Of a stretch of DNA of 35,446 bases, positions 6,815 to 14,107 are shown piece by piece (position 1 is the stretch's first letter; each line of letters starts with the position of its first letter). The translations under genes were made by a program, and so were the position numbers. The notes under the pieces are model-generated. The model did no database searches. It had not been told where the DNA came from and saw only the letters and a program-made list of their open reading frames with translations. The DNA is from Thermoplasmata archaeon (GTDB lineage: Archaea > Thermoplasmatota > Thermoplasmata > Thermoplasmatales > Thermoplasmataceae): positions 1 to 35,446 of the forward strand of contig JAJZZW010000003.1 in NCBI GenBank assembly GCA_021797385.1. The letters run 5' to 3'.

Positions 6815-8728
6815 TCATATTTTCTTATTTTGCGTATAAGCTGAGTACTCGAGCAGTGTTATCACAAGCTCAGCATGACTCCATATCAGCGGTGATACAG
6901 AATGCGGTTGCCCTGTATATGGATTTATCTGTTCTGAAAATATTCCGGATTTCTGTCTGTGCGATTTTACCCATTCTATCAGTGACCATCCCCTCTCGAG
7001 ATCCCCTGCCTTCATGAAATATCTCGCCATCCATAGTGTTGTAATTATCCAAGGGTTTCCGGGTATATTACCGTCTTCCTTTATTCTCATGTAGTTGTCA
7101 TTTTCGTACCTTGCTATACCGCCCACACCATTAACCCAGAGCTTTTCCATGATAGCTTCCATGGTACTAACAACCCTGGAATCTTTGGGATCCTTCATTC
7201 CGAAAATTACGATGGATGACAGTGCACTATCTACTGTAAAATCTGCCTTTCCATCTATTATGGCCCTTGCATATCTTCCATATTCGTCTGAGTAAAACTT
7301 CTCCTCGAACGCATTATACATTCTTGTGGCCGCCTCAGAGTATTTTTTTGAGAGGTCCTGATCTCCAAAAACATCGGCAAAGTGTGATGCGGCTTTCAAT
7401 GCAGCATAGGTAGTCGATACTGTATATGCATGTATTCCGTACCTTTCTTCCCAGAGATCAAACGATTCCCTTGGCAATCCATCTTCATTTACAAATTCTG
7501 TCATGAATTCTGCAGCTTTTATCACAAGATCGTCGTAGAAAGGAGCAGTGAAACCTATGTCATTGTATTTTCTGAAGTATTCCCAGAGTACCCAGACCAG
7601 AAGTGCTGTTTCATCTTCCTGTATGGGATATATCTCCTTTCCCTTCATAATATGGGGAAGCCAGCTGCTTGCCAGATGCCCATCCATATTGTATTTATGC
7701 TGCATATACCCTTGGCTTGAAATAAGTGAAGTTGAAAGTGAGAAGAACTGTCTGGCAGTCTGGGAATGCCCGGCTATACTGAGAGAATAAGCGGCAACTG
7801 CAGCATCTCTGGGCCACATATAATAGTAACCGTCATGGCTCATTTTCAATATATCACTATCAGAGGATGCCGCGATAGAACCGATAACATTTGAATGGCT
7901 CTTAATAATGAAAAGAGAACGTCTGAACAGTGCATTTGTGTCAGGATCAAGATTTGGTGTAACCTTGGAAGACCATAACTCCCAGTAATTTGTAGTTCTG
8001 CGCTCAAGCTTTTTTAGATATTCCAGATTTATATTGCCTTTTATCTGTGATATTTCCCTATAGCTTTCCCCGGCAACAATATAATAATAAACAGAGAACT
8101 TTTTACCGGGATCGATATCCAAGGAATGGCGCAAAACCGAATCCACAGAACCAATAGAAACGGGGTTCATGGATAGTTCATTATCCTCAGCATCCTTCCA
8201 TGTCCCCTTTAACATACCTGTATCTTTTACTCCGGTGGCATACTGATCCATAGTTTTATTATTTTCATCCAGGGTGGATGCCAGAAAATATCTATTTTCT
8301 TTGTAATGCACAATACCATCCAGTTCTGGATATAATGCGGCTGTATCTCCAATATCATTCCCGTAAATATAGAAATTCTGATGAAAGAATAATTTAATAT
8401 TTCTTTTGGTATTCCCCGTGTTTGAAATGTTTATATGTCTTATATAGATATTTTTGTAAATATCCACAATATCACGACTTTCAAAATCTATTCCAGACAT
8501 GGGATAAAACACTGTACCCACCATAGTATGGTCAAAATAATCCATAAATTTTAAATGTGTCCTATCCAACCACAAAAAATTGTTATCAATAGAAATACCG
8601 TACATAAACGGATGGCCGCCTGAATGATTCTCAGATGCATATTTTGAATAATAAAAGTCTGTTATCCTGTAATCTTCATCAAATGTCAGTAACATTCTAC
8701 CATTTCCCAGAGGGAGGTATCTTACCAT
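6815..8728 (-). CDS. GH15 glucoamylase / glucodextranase-type glucosidase
   Basis: The 637-residue product is the usual size for prokaryotic GH15 enzymes, with an N-terminal beta-sandwich (about 1-250) and a C-terminal (alpha/alpha)6 barrel. Substrate-site residues are seen in YYYMWPRDAA (301-310). The general acid lies in DLWEER (E427/E428) and the catalytic base in FSEQINP (E599). It releases glucose from the non-reducing ends of alpha-glucans. There is no signal peptide, so it probably acts on cytoplasmic glycogen or dextrins. It diverges from the debranching enzyme operon, which supports a role in storage-glucan turnover. A TATA-like stretch lies upstream of the ATG at 8728. Nearby plus-strand open frames are antisense shadows. 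Confidence 0.93.
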   Translation of the reverse strand: MVRYLPLGNGRMLLTFDEDYRITDFYYSKYASENHSGGHPFMYGISIDNNFLWLDRTHLKFMDYFDHTMVGTVFYPMSGIDFESRDIVDIYKNIYIRHINISNTGNTKRNIKLFFHQNFYIYGNDIGDTAALYPELDGIVHYKENRYFLASTLDENNKTMDQYATGVKDTGMLKGTWKDAEDNELSMNPVSIGSVDSVLRHSLDIDPGKKFSVYYYIVAGESYREISQIKGNINLEYLKKLERRTTNYWELWSSKVTPNLDPDTNALFRRSLFIIKSHSNVIGSIAASSDSDILKMSHDGYYYMWPRDAAVAAYSLSIAGHSQTARQFFSLSTSLISSQGYMQHKYNMDGHLASSWLPHIMKGKEIYPIQEDETALLVWVLWEYFRKYNDIGFTAPFYDDLVIKAAEFMTEFVNEDGLPRESFDLWEERYGIHAYTVSTTYAALKAASHFADVFGDQDLSKKYSEAATRMYNAFEEKFYSDEYGRYARAIIDGKADFTVDSALSSIVIFGMKDPKDSRVVSTMEAIMEKLWVNGVGGIARYENDNYMRIKEDGNIPGNPWIITTLWMARYFMKAGDLERGWSLIEWVKSHRQKSGIFSEQINPYTGQPHSVSPLIWSHAELVITLLEYSAYTQNKKI

Positions 8729-8737
8729 GGTACCATA

Positions 8738-8757
8738 TAATTATATTTAGTTTAAAA
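8738..8757 (-). promoter_or_regulatory. Promoter region of the glucoamylase gene
   Basis: On the minus strand, TTTAAACTAAATATAATTAT lies 10-30 nt upstream of ATG 8728, so the TATA box is placed for a leaderless transcript. The exact core is uncertain because the stretch is AT-rich throughout. Confidence 0.4.
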
Positions 8758-8823
8758 CCTTTCTGTAATGATATATTATGACTCTAAATTTTCCTTATCT
8801 TTTCAGGGGTAATCCCAGCAATG

Positions 8824-8835
8824 TTTATTAATAAA
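8824..8835 (+). promoter_or_regulatory. TATA box of the debranching enzyme operon
   Basis: TTTATTAATAAA is centred about 23 nt before ATG 8852. Transcription would start at or beside the start codon. Confidence 0.55.
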
Positions 8836-8851
8836 GTAACGTTATGATTTT

Positions 8852-10684
8852 ATGGACAGTAATCAGGAATGGCTACTTGCTAATTCCCGTGGTTCCTATT
8901 CCTCTTCTACAGTATCATTTGCCAATACAAGGACATATCACGGGCTGTTAGTTAAATCGGATACTGATAATTATCAGAGGTATGTTATTCTTTCCAAACT
9001 CTTTGAAGAAATTAAATTTTCCGGGAAAGTGTACAGTATTGACACAAATTATTATCCCGGTGTAGTTTATCCAGACGGGTATCAATATATAGATGAATAC
9101 TCGATTTTTCCATTTCCCGTTATTAACTATACCCTTGGCGGGCAACCTGTTAAAAAATCTATAATAATGGATCCAGATTCTGATACTGTAATTATAAGAT
9201 ATGAATTCAACGAAAAAATCCCGGATTCCCTGACATTATTTCCCCTCCTTGCCTTCAGAAATTTTCACGGTGTTATAAAAGCCGGTGAAAAACAATTTAC
9301 TTTTTCAGAATCCAATAAATCCTTTGATTTCACCGATGGAAATTTCACATTACACATATCAAAAACCGGAATATTCACAGATACTGGATACTGGTATTAC
9401 AACCTGAGATATCCTGTAGAGGAAGAAAGAGGAACAAACAGCATGGAAGATCTTTACAATCCGGGAAAAATATACATAAATCCTGTTAAAAATATAGTTG
9501 ATGTAAAAATTACCATGGAAGAAGTTCCAACACCGGATTTTGAAGAAATTAGGAGTAAGATAATGAAAAGGGAAAACATTAAGGAGAAAAATCCAGCTAT
9601 TAAAGCCCTCAGAATCACCTCTAATAATTTTATATTGAATGATGACTTAATAGCAGGTTTTCACTGGTTTGGGCCGTGGACCCGGGATACTTTTATTTCC
9701 ATGCCAGGGCTGGTACTTCTTCCCAAAAATTTTGACCTTGCCAGGGGCATATTTAATAATTATGCAAGGAAGATGAAAAATGGACTTATTCCCAATAATG
9801 TGTATACCGATGGCTTTTACCGTTCTGCTGATTCTTCTCTGTGGTTCATATACGCCCTCTATAAATATTATAATTATTCGCAGGATAAAGATTTTATTTC
9901 TGGAATTTATTCAAGGATAAAAAGCATTATTAATGCGTATTTTAACGGCAATGATGACTTCTATCTTGATGGAAAGTTTATACACATAAATGTTAATCAG
10001 ATGACGTGGATGGACGGAATGAGCGGTGGTGTATCATTTACACCTAGACTTGGAAAACCTATTGAAATAAATGCTCTATGGTATAATGCGCTGAAATCAT
10101 ACTCATATTTCTCCGGAATAACCGGCAACCATGTGGAAGAATTCGTTACAGACATTTTATCATCATTTAACAAAAAATTCACGGAAAAATACATTGTTGA
10201 TGGTAAAATTGCAGATATTGCAGAACCTCTGGACATATCTTTCCGTCCGAATTTCCTGTTCGCCTATTCATTGCCATATAAATTGCTGGACAATCCATAT
10301 TTTCTCCGGAAGGCAGAAAAAGAACTGGCAACACCATATGGAATCAGAACTTTATCTCCTGAAGATCCGAAGTTTAAAGGGATTTATTCAGGAAACCAGT
10401 ATAACAGGGATAGTGCATATCATAATGGAACGGTATGGCCATGGCTTGCAGGTCCATATATAACGGCAATGGTGAATAATGGCAGCAATCCTGATGATCT
10501 TCTAAGATACTTTTCTCCCTTATTCTCAATGCACAGTGTGCCAGAAATATTTGATGGGGCCAATCCAGGAACTCCTAAGGGCTGCATAATGCAGGCATGG
10601 AGCTACGGAGAATTAATCAGGGCATACTATGAAGATTTAAGAAAGCAACAGAGAGCTCAAGTTTCAGGGAGTGTTACATCTTGA
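8852..10684 (+). CDS. Archaeal glycogen debranching enzyme (amylo-alpha-1,6-glucosidase)
   Basis: The 610-residue product has the N-terminal domain typical of archaeal and bacterial debranching enzymes: WLLANSRGSYSSSTVSFANT and RTYHGLLV near the start. A C-terminal (alpha/alpha)6 GDE_C/GH133-type domain follows. Its conserved stretches include HWFGPWTRDTFISMPGL (about 270-286), IPNNVYTDGFYRSADSSLWF, MTWMDGM and AYHNGTVWPWLAGP. It hydrolyses alpha-1,6 branch points in glycogen or limit dextrin. There is no signal peptide. It heads an operon: the glycosyltransferase starts at the TTG overlapping its stop. Together with the divergent glucoamylase it would fully degrade branched glucan to glucose. 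Confidence 0.92.
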   Translation: MDSNQEWLLANSRGSYSSSTVSFANTRTYHGLLVKSDTDNYQRYVILSKLFEEIKFSGKVYSIDTNYYPGVVYPDGYQYIDEYSIFPFPVINYTLGGQPVKKSIIMDPDSDTVIIRYEFNEKIPDSLTLFPLLAFRNFHGVIKAGEKQFTFSESNKSFDFTDGNFTLHISKTGIFTDTGYWYYNLRYPVEEERGTNSMEDLYNPGKIYINPVKNIVDVKITMEEVPTPDFEEIRSKIMKRENIKEKNPAIKALRITSNNFILNDDLIAGFHWFGPWTRDTFISMPGLVLLPKNFDLARGIFNNYARKMKNGLIPNNVYTDGFYRSADSSLWFIYALYKYYNYSQDKDFISGIYSRIKSIINAYFNGNDDFYLDGKFIHINVNQMTWMDGMSGGVSFTPRLGKPIEINALWYNALKSYSYFSGITGNHVEEFVTDILSSFNKKFTEKYIVDGKIADIAEPLDISFRPNFLFAYSLPYKLLDNPYFLRKAEKELATPYGIRTLSPEDPKFKGIYSGNQYNRDSAYHNGTVWPWLAGPYITAMVNNGSNPDDLLRYFSPLFSMHSVPEIFDGANPGTPKGCIMQAWSYGELIRAYYEDLRKQQRAQVSGSVTS

Positions 10685-11799
10685 AGGTTGCAGTGATAGG
10701 ATGGGAACTCCCTCCTGCATTCTCTGGCGGCCTCGGAATACACACATATAATGTATTTTCAATACTTGGGAAAATAATTCCAGTTGATATCTATATCCCT
10801 GATATGGGATATTCATTCCCCCATTATCCCTTCAATGTCAGGACTGTAAAAATAAAATCTGGAATATCCGGAAATGTTTACTCGCATGTAACAAACTTTA
10901 TTGATGCCGTTAACGATTATAATGAAAGGGTGGTTGAAAATTTCAAACCAGATGGTGTAGCACTGGTACACTGCCACGACTGGATAACGTTCAGGGCAGG
11001 GATTGAAATAAAGAAGCGGTATAAAATTCCACTGGTTGTAACGTTTCACAGTACAGAATTCGATAGGTCTGCATACTTCAATCCACAGGAACATATAATG
11101 AAAATAGAAGCTGAGGGAGCAATGGAAGCTGATGCCGTAATTACGGTATCAAATCTTACAAGAGATGTTGTAGCCCAGAATTATCATATAAATCCAGATA
11201 AGATAATAACTGTATACAATGGTGTAAAAGCATCGGCCTACGCACCGGAACAGGTCCTCAACAGGAAAAGACAGGTACTTTATTTCGGAAGGGTAACCAG
11301 CCAGAAAGGCCCTAAATTTTTCATGGAAATGGCAAGAAAAGCACTTGAATATGAAGATAATATAAGATTTGTAATGGCAGGAACCGGTGATTTACTGGAT
11401 GATATGAAAAGATATGCGGAATATTATAATATGGATGATAAATTTCATTTTCCGGGATTTGTAGAATTCCACAGAGCTATTGAATACTATAAAAGTTCCT
11501 CAGTATTTGTAATACCCTCAGTTTCGGAGCCTTTCGGAATAACCGTGCTTGAATCCATGGTATCCGGAACTCCGGTGGTGATGAGCCGATCTACCGGGGT
11601 CGGTGAGGCAATAAATAATGCATTGAAAACTGACTTCTGGGATACAGATGTGATGTCATCATATGTGGTTTCCATACTTAACCACGGAAGCCTTATGAAT
11701 ACACTTTCAATATACGGAAAATATGAAGGCATGTCATTCACATGGGAAAAATCAGCAATGAAAACGCTGGAGGTTTACAGATCAGTATGGAAAATATAA
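10681..11799 (+). CDS. GT-B glycosyltransferase, glycogen synthase-like (GT4)
   Basis: The 372-residue product is a GT-B fold protein. The donor-side loop is WELPPAFSGGLGIHTYN (8-24); HCHDW (97-101) and TFHSTE follow. The retaining-GT signature EPFGITVLE holds E283 and E291 (E-x7-E). Proteins of this type in archaeal glycogen clusters elongate alpha-1,4-glucan from a nucleotide-sugar donor, which fits this neighbourhood, but a role in other glycoconjugates cannot be excluded. The start is TTG 10681, overlapping the previous TGA (TTGA), with GGGAGTG about 8 nt before it. The end overlaps the GH57 gene. Confidence 0.85.
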   Translation: MKVAVIGWELPPAFSGGLGIHTYNVFSILGKIIPVDIYIPDMGYSFPHYPFNVRTVKIKSGISGNVYSHVTNFIDAVNDYNERVVENFKPDGVALVHCHDWITFRAGIEIKKRYKIPLVVTFHSTEFDRSAYFNPQEHIMKIEAEGAMEADAVITVSNLTRDVVAQNYHINPDKIITVYNGVKASAYAPEQVLNRKRQVLYFGRVTSQKGPKFFMEMARKALEYEDNIRFVMAGTGDLLDDMKRYAEYYNMDDKFHFPGFVEFHRAIEYYKSSSVFVIPSVSEPFGITVLESMVSGTPVVMSRSTGVGEAINNALKTDFWDTDVMSSYVVSILNHGSLMNTLSIYGKYEGMSFTWEKSAMKTLEVYRSVWKI

Positions 11800-12905
11800 T
11801 TTTTTACTTTGAACTTCATCAGCCCTTCCGGCTAAAGCCACTTAGAATGCAGGATAAGATAAGTCCTGAACAAATTTTCTGGGAGGAAAAGAATCAGGAA
11901 ATCTTCAAAAGTATCTCAGAAAATGCGTACATTCCGGCAACAAAAACCTTTATGGAAAGCGGTATACATTCCACATTCTCACTCTCTGGAACTTTCATAG
12001 AACAGGCATTGAAGTACCATCCGGAAACCATTGATGTAATCGATGACTACGTAAAATCTGGTCTCTGTGAATTAATGGGTGAAACATATTTTCACTCCCT
12101 CTCATCCATATGGAATGAAGAAGAATTTATATCCCAGGTAAATGATCAGAGAAAACTCATAAAAGATACATTCAATTATGTTCCCGAGTCATTTAGAAAT
12201 ACAGAACTTATTTACAATAACCGTATAGCCGAAATTGCCGGACACCTCGGATTCAAAAATATTATAACTGAAGGCACAGATGATGTAATAAAAGATCACA
12301 ATCCCAATTACAGGTATCTCTCACCATGCGGTATAAATCTATATATGAGGAACTACCCGATGAGTGATAATATATCATTCAGATTTTCCAATGATCGGTG
12401 GTCAGGATATCCTCTGACTGCGGAGAAATTCATTAAGTGGGTTACAGAAAGTCCCGGAGATATTATGAATCTATTTATGGATTATGAAACATTCGGGGAG
12501 CATCAGAAAAAGGAGACAGGTATTTTCAAGTTTATTAAATATCTTCCAAAATATATGGAAGAAAATGGATTAATCTCAATGAACGTGAAGGAAATATCAA
12601 AACACCATAAAGCGATGGGGACAGTAAGCATAGATAAAACAATTTCCTGGGCCGATACTGGAAGAGATTTATCTGCATGGTTGGGCAATTCGATGCAGAA
12701 AGATGCCTTTGAGCGTTTAAAATCCTGTAAGTATAATGGTAATGATAAAATATGGAGATATTTGCAAACATCGGATTTAATTTATTATATGTCCATGGGA
12801 AACCCTGAAGATTTCAGCGTTCACCAGTATTTTAATCCCTACAGGTCACCTTATCTTGCCTTTATTTACTATATGTTCACTCTGGATATTCTTTGCAAGA
12901 AATAA
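11787..12905 (+). CDS. GH57 alpha-amylase-like glycoside hydrolase
   Basis: The 372-residue product carries the GH57 motifs in order: HQP (11-13), CELMGETYFHS (94-104), FRNTELIY with the nucleophile E140, MDYETFGEHQ with the acid D232, and SWADTGRDLSAWLGN in the helical part. It acts on alpha-1,4-glucans, as an amylase or 4-alpha-glucanotransferase; sequence alone does not separate these. It is short for GH57 and lacks the extra C-terminal domains of larger members. ATG 11787 is preferred over the in-frame ATG 11742 because GGAGGT (11769-11774) precedes it and the protein then begins directly at the conserved strand before HQP. It overlaps the GT4 stop by 13 nt, so it is third in the glucan operon. 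Confidence 0.88.
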   Translation: MENIIFYFELHQPFRLKPLRMQDKISPEQIFWEEKNQEIFKSISENAYIPATKTFMESGIHSTFSLSGTFIEQALKYHPETIDVIDDYVKSGLCELMGETYFHSLSSIWNEEEFISQVNDQRKLIKDTFNYVPESFRNTELIYNNRIAEIAGHLGFKNIITEGTDDVIKDHNPNYRYLSPCGINLYMRNYPMSDNISFRFSNDRWSGYPLTAEKFIKWVTESPGDIMNLFMDYETFGEHQKKETGIFKFIKYLPKYMEENGLISMNVKEISKHHKAMGTVSIDKTISWADTGRDLSAWLGNSMQKDAFERLKSCKYNGNDKIWRYLQTSDLIYYMSMGNPEDFSVHQYFNPYRSPYLAFIYYMFTLDILCKK

Positions 12906-13001
12906 AATGCAGTCTGGGTTATACTTCTCATAAATGTTGAAAATAGATTTGATGTAATAATCCTCAATTTTATAATTCCATAAACCAATAATTTAACAGT
13001 C

Positions 13002-13014
13002 ATGGCATAGCCAT
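13002..13014 (-). other. Short hairpin in the tRNA-Leu(CAG) 3' trailer
   Basis: ATGGC (13002-13006) and GCCAT (13010-13014) form a perfect 5-bp palindrome with ATA between. It lies 4 nt downstream of the mature tRNA 3' end on the minus strand. It could help 3' processing or termination, though the arms are short. Confidence 0.3.
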
Positions 13015-13018
13015 AAGA

Positions 13019-13103
13019 TGCGGAGAGTGGGATTTGAACCCACGAATCCCTGCGGAAATGGACCCTGAATCCATCGCCTTTGTCCTAGCTCGGCAATCTC
13101 CGC
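13019..13103 (-). tRNA. tRNA-Leu (anticodon CAG)
   Basis: The minus strand gives an 85-nt class II tRNA. Acceptor arms GCGGAGA and TCTCCGC are perfectly complementary. A D-arm follows, then an anticodon arm with loop TTCAGGG (anticodon CAG) closed by TGGA/TCCA. A long variable arm and a T-arm GTGGGTTCAAATCCCAC complete it. The discriminator is A and CCA is not encoded. No intron is seen. Its first 19 nt overlap the last codons and stop of the alkyltransferase-endonuclease V gene on the same strand. Confidence 0.95.
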
Positions 13104-14002
13104 TTTCTGAAGTCCACAGTTTCATTATGAACCTTTTTCAATATGGTCGGATATTTATTATCTCCTAATAACTTTATCTTTCTTATACTTGACTCCATAT
13201 CTATCATGTTCCCTGGACTTACAATGCAGTGCCTGTTTATCATATACCCCAGTTTTTCACCATCATATATTATATAGCCTTCATTATCTGGCTTTCCCAT
13301 TAGCAATGATTTGGCAACTCCAATGGTCTGTCTTCCCATTATTACTCCCGCAAACGTTGCGAGTCCGCATTTTCTCGGATGCAGCAATCCATTGGCATCA
13401 ATAAGCAAAGTTCCATCAAATCCATGGGATAGCTGCTCTATGAACGGAGTCTCGTGGTAAGCCAGATAACCGGGTATATACGGAAAATCTACCTGAAGAT
13501 AAAGTGTTTTGGTAGTATAGTCACCATCTTGATATATTGTTATTGCTCCATAACCGTCCCTACCATCATAGGATACATCTATGGCGGCAACATTTTCACT
13601 GGCTTGTGAACCATCAAAGGATGCCAGTTTTGCAATCCTTTCCTGTTCCTTCTGTAGCTTAATCAGAGGAAAATCAGTGCTGAAATCTGAAAAGAAGTGA
13701 TCATTAAAATTTTCTACGATTCCATTGGATATTACAATTCCATCATTCCTCAGCCTTTTCTCTTTCTGATTGACTCCCAGTGCATATTTTCCTATGCGCC
13801 TGTCGGTATGCACTACCCTATAGCACGGAATTCCATCCGGGTCTGAATTAATTGATAGCATATATCCAACAGCCCGTGCAGCCCTTATATCACCCAGTGC
13901 TCTGGCTAATTCGCCGTATGTTGTGATACATCCCTCCGGAATCTGCCTTACTAAATTATAGAAGTATTCATAAAGATTTATATGTGTATACTTTAATTGC
14001 AT
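13085..14002 (-). CDS. Fusion of O6-alkylguanine-DNA alkyltransferase and endonuclease V
   Basis: The 305-residue product joins two DNA-repair domains. Residues 1 to about 95 are the alkyltransferase DNA-binding domain: TTYGELARALG, RAVGYMLS, and the acceptor cysteine C60 in IPCYRVVH, where the usual PCHRV has Tyr for His. Residues about 105-305 are endonuclease V, with catalytic D142 (AAIDVSY), E184 (YHETP), D202 (LLIDANG) and H208. The protein would repair O6-alkylguanine directly and nick DNA beside deaminated bases such as hypoxanthine. I recall this exact fusion being characterised in Ferroplasma acidarmanus. The stop codon lies inside tRNA-Leu(CAG). A TATA box about 25 nt upstream supports ATG 14002. 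Confidence 0.95.
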   Translation of the reverse strand: MQLKYTHINLYEYFYNLVRQIPEGCITTYGELARALGDIRAARAVGYMLSINSDPDGIPCYRVVHTDRRIGKYALGVNQKEKRLRNDGIVISNGIVENFNDHFFSDFSTDFPLIKLQKEQERIAKLASFDGSQASENVAAIDVSYDGRDGYGAITIYQDGDYTTKTLYLQVDFPYIPGYLAYHETPFIEQLSHGFDGTLLIDANGLLHPRKCGLATFAGVIMGRQTIGVAKSLLMGKPDNEGYIIYDGEKLGYMINRHCIVSPGNMIDMESSIRKIKLLGDNKYPTILKKVHNETVDFRKRRLPS

Positions 14003-14020
14003 GGACTTCTATGTAGTATC

Positions 14021-14033
14021 TCTATAAATTTTT
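14021..14033 (-). promoter_or_regulatory. TATA box of the alkyltransferase-endonuclease V gene
   Basis: On the minus strand, AAATTTATAGA is centred about 25 nt before ATG 14002, which implies a leaderless transcript. Confidence 0.5.
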
Positions 14034-14077
14034 ATTGAAATATAATAATTCATTTAAAGAATCATTTACTCATAAAC

Positions 14078-14088
14078 TTTATATTTTA
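14078..14088 (+). promoter_or_regulatory. TATA box of the MMPL transporter gene
   Basis: TTTATATTTTA is centred 25 nt before ATG 14108. Confidence 0.55.
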
Positions 14089-14107
14089 AGCTTCAATAGC
14101 CATATCA

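Noticed and set aside
6658..7017. 119-codon plus-strand open frame
   Set aside because: Most of it is antisense to the well-supported glucoamylase gene, it has no recognisable domain, and the upstream signals belong to the rhodanese gene on the other strand.
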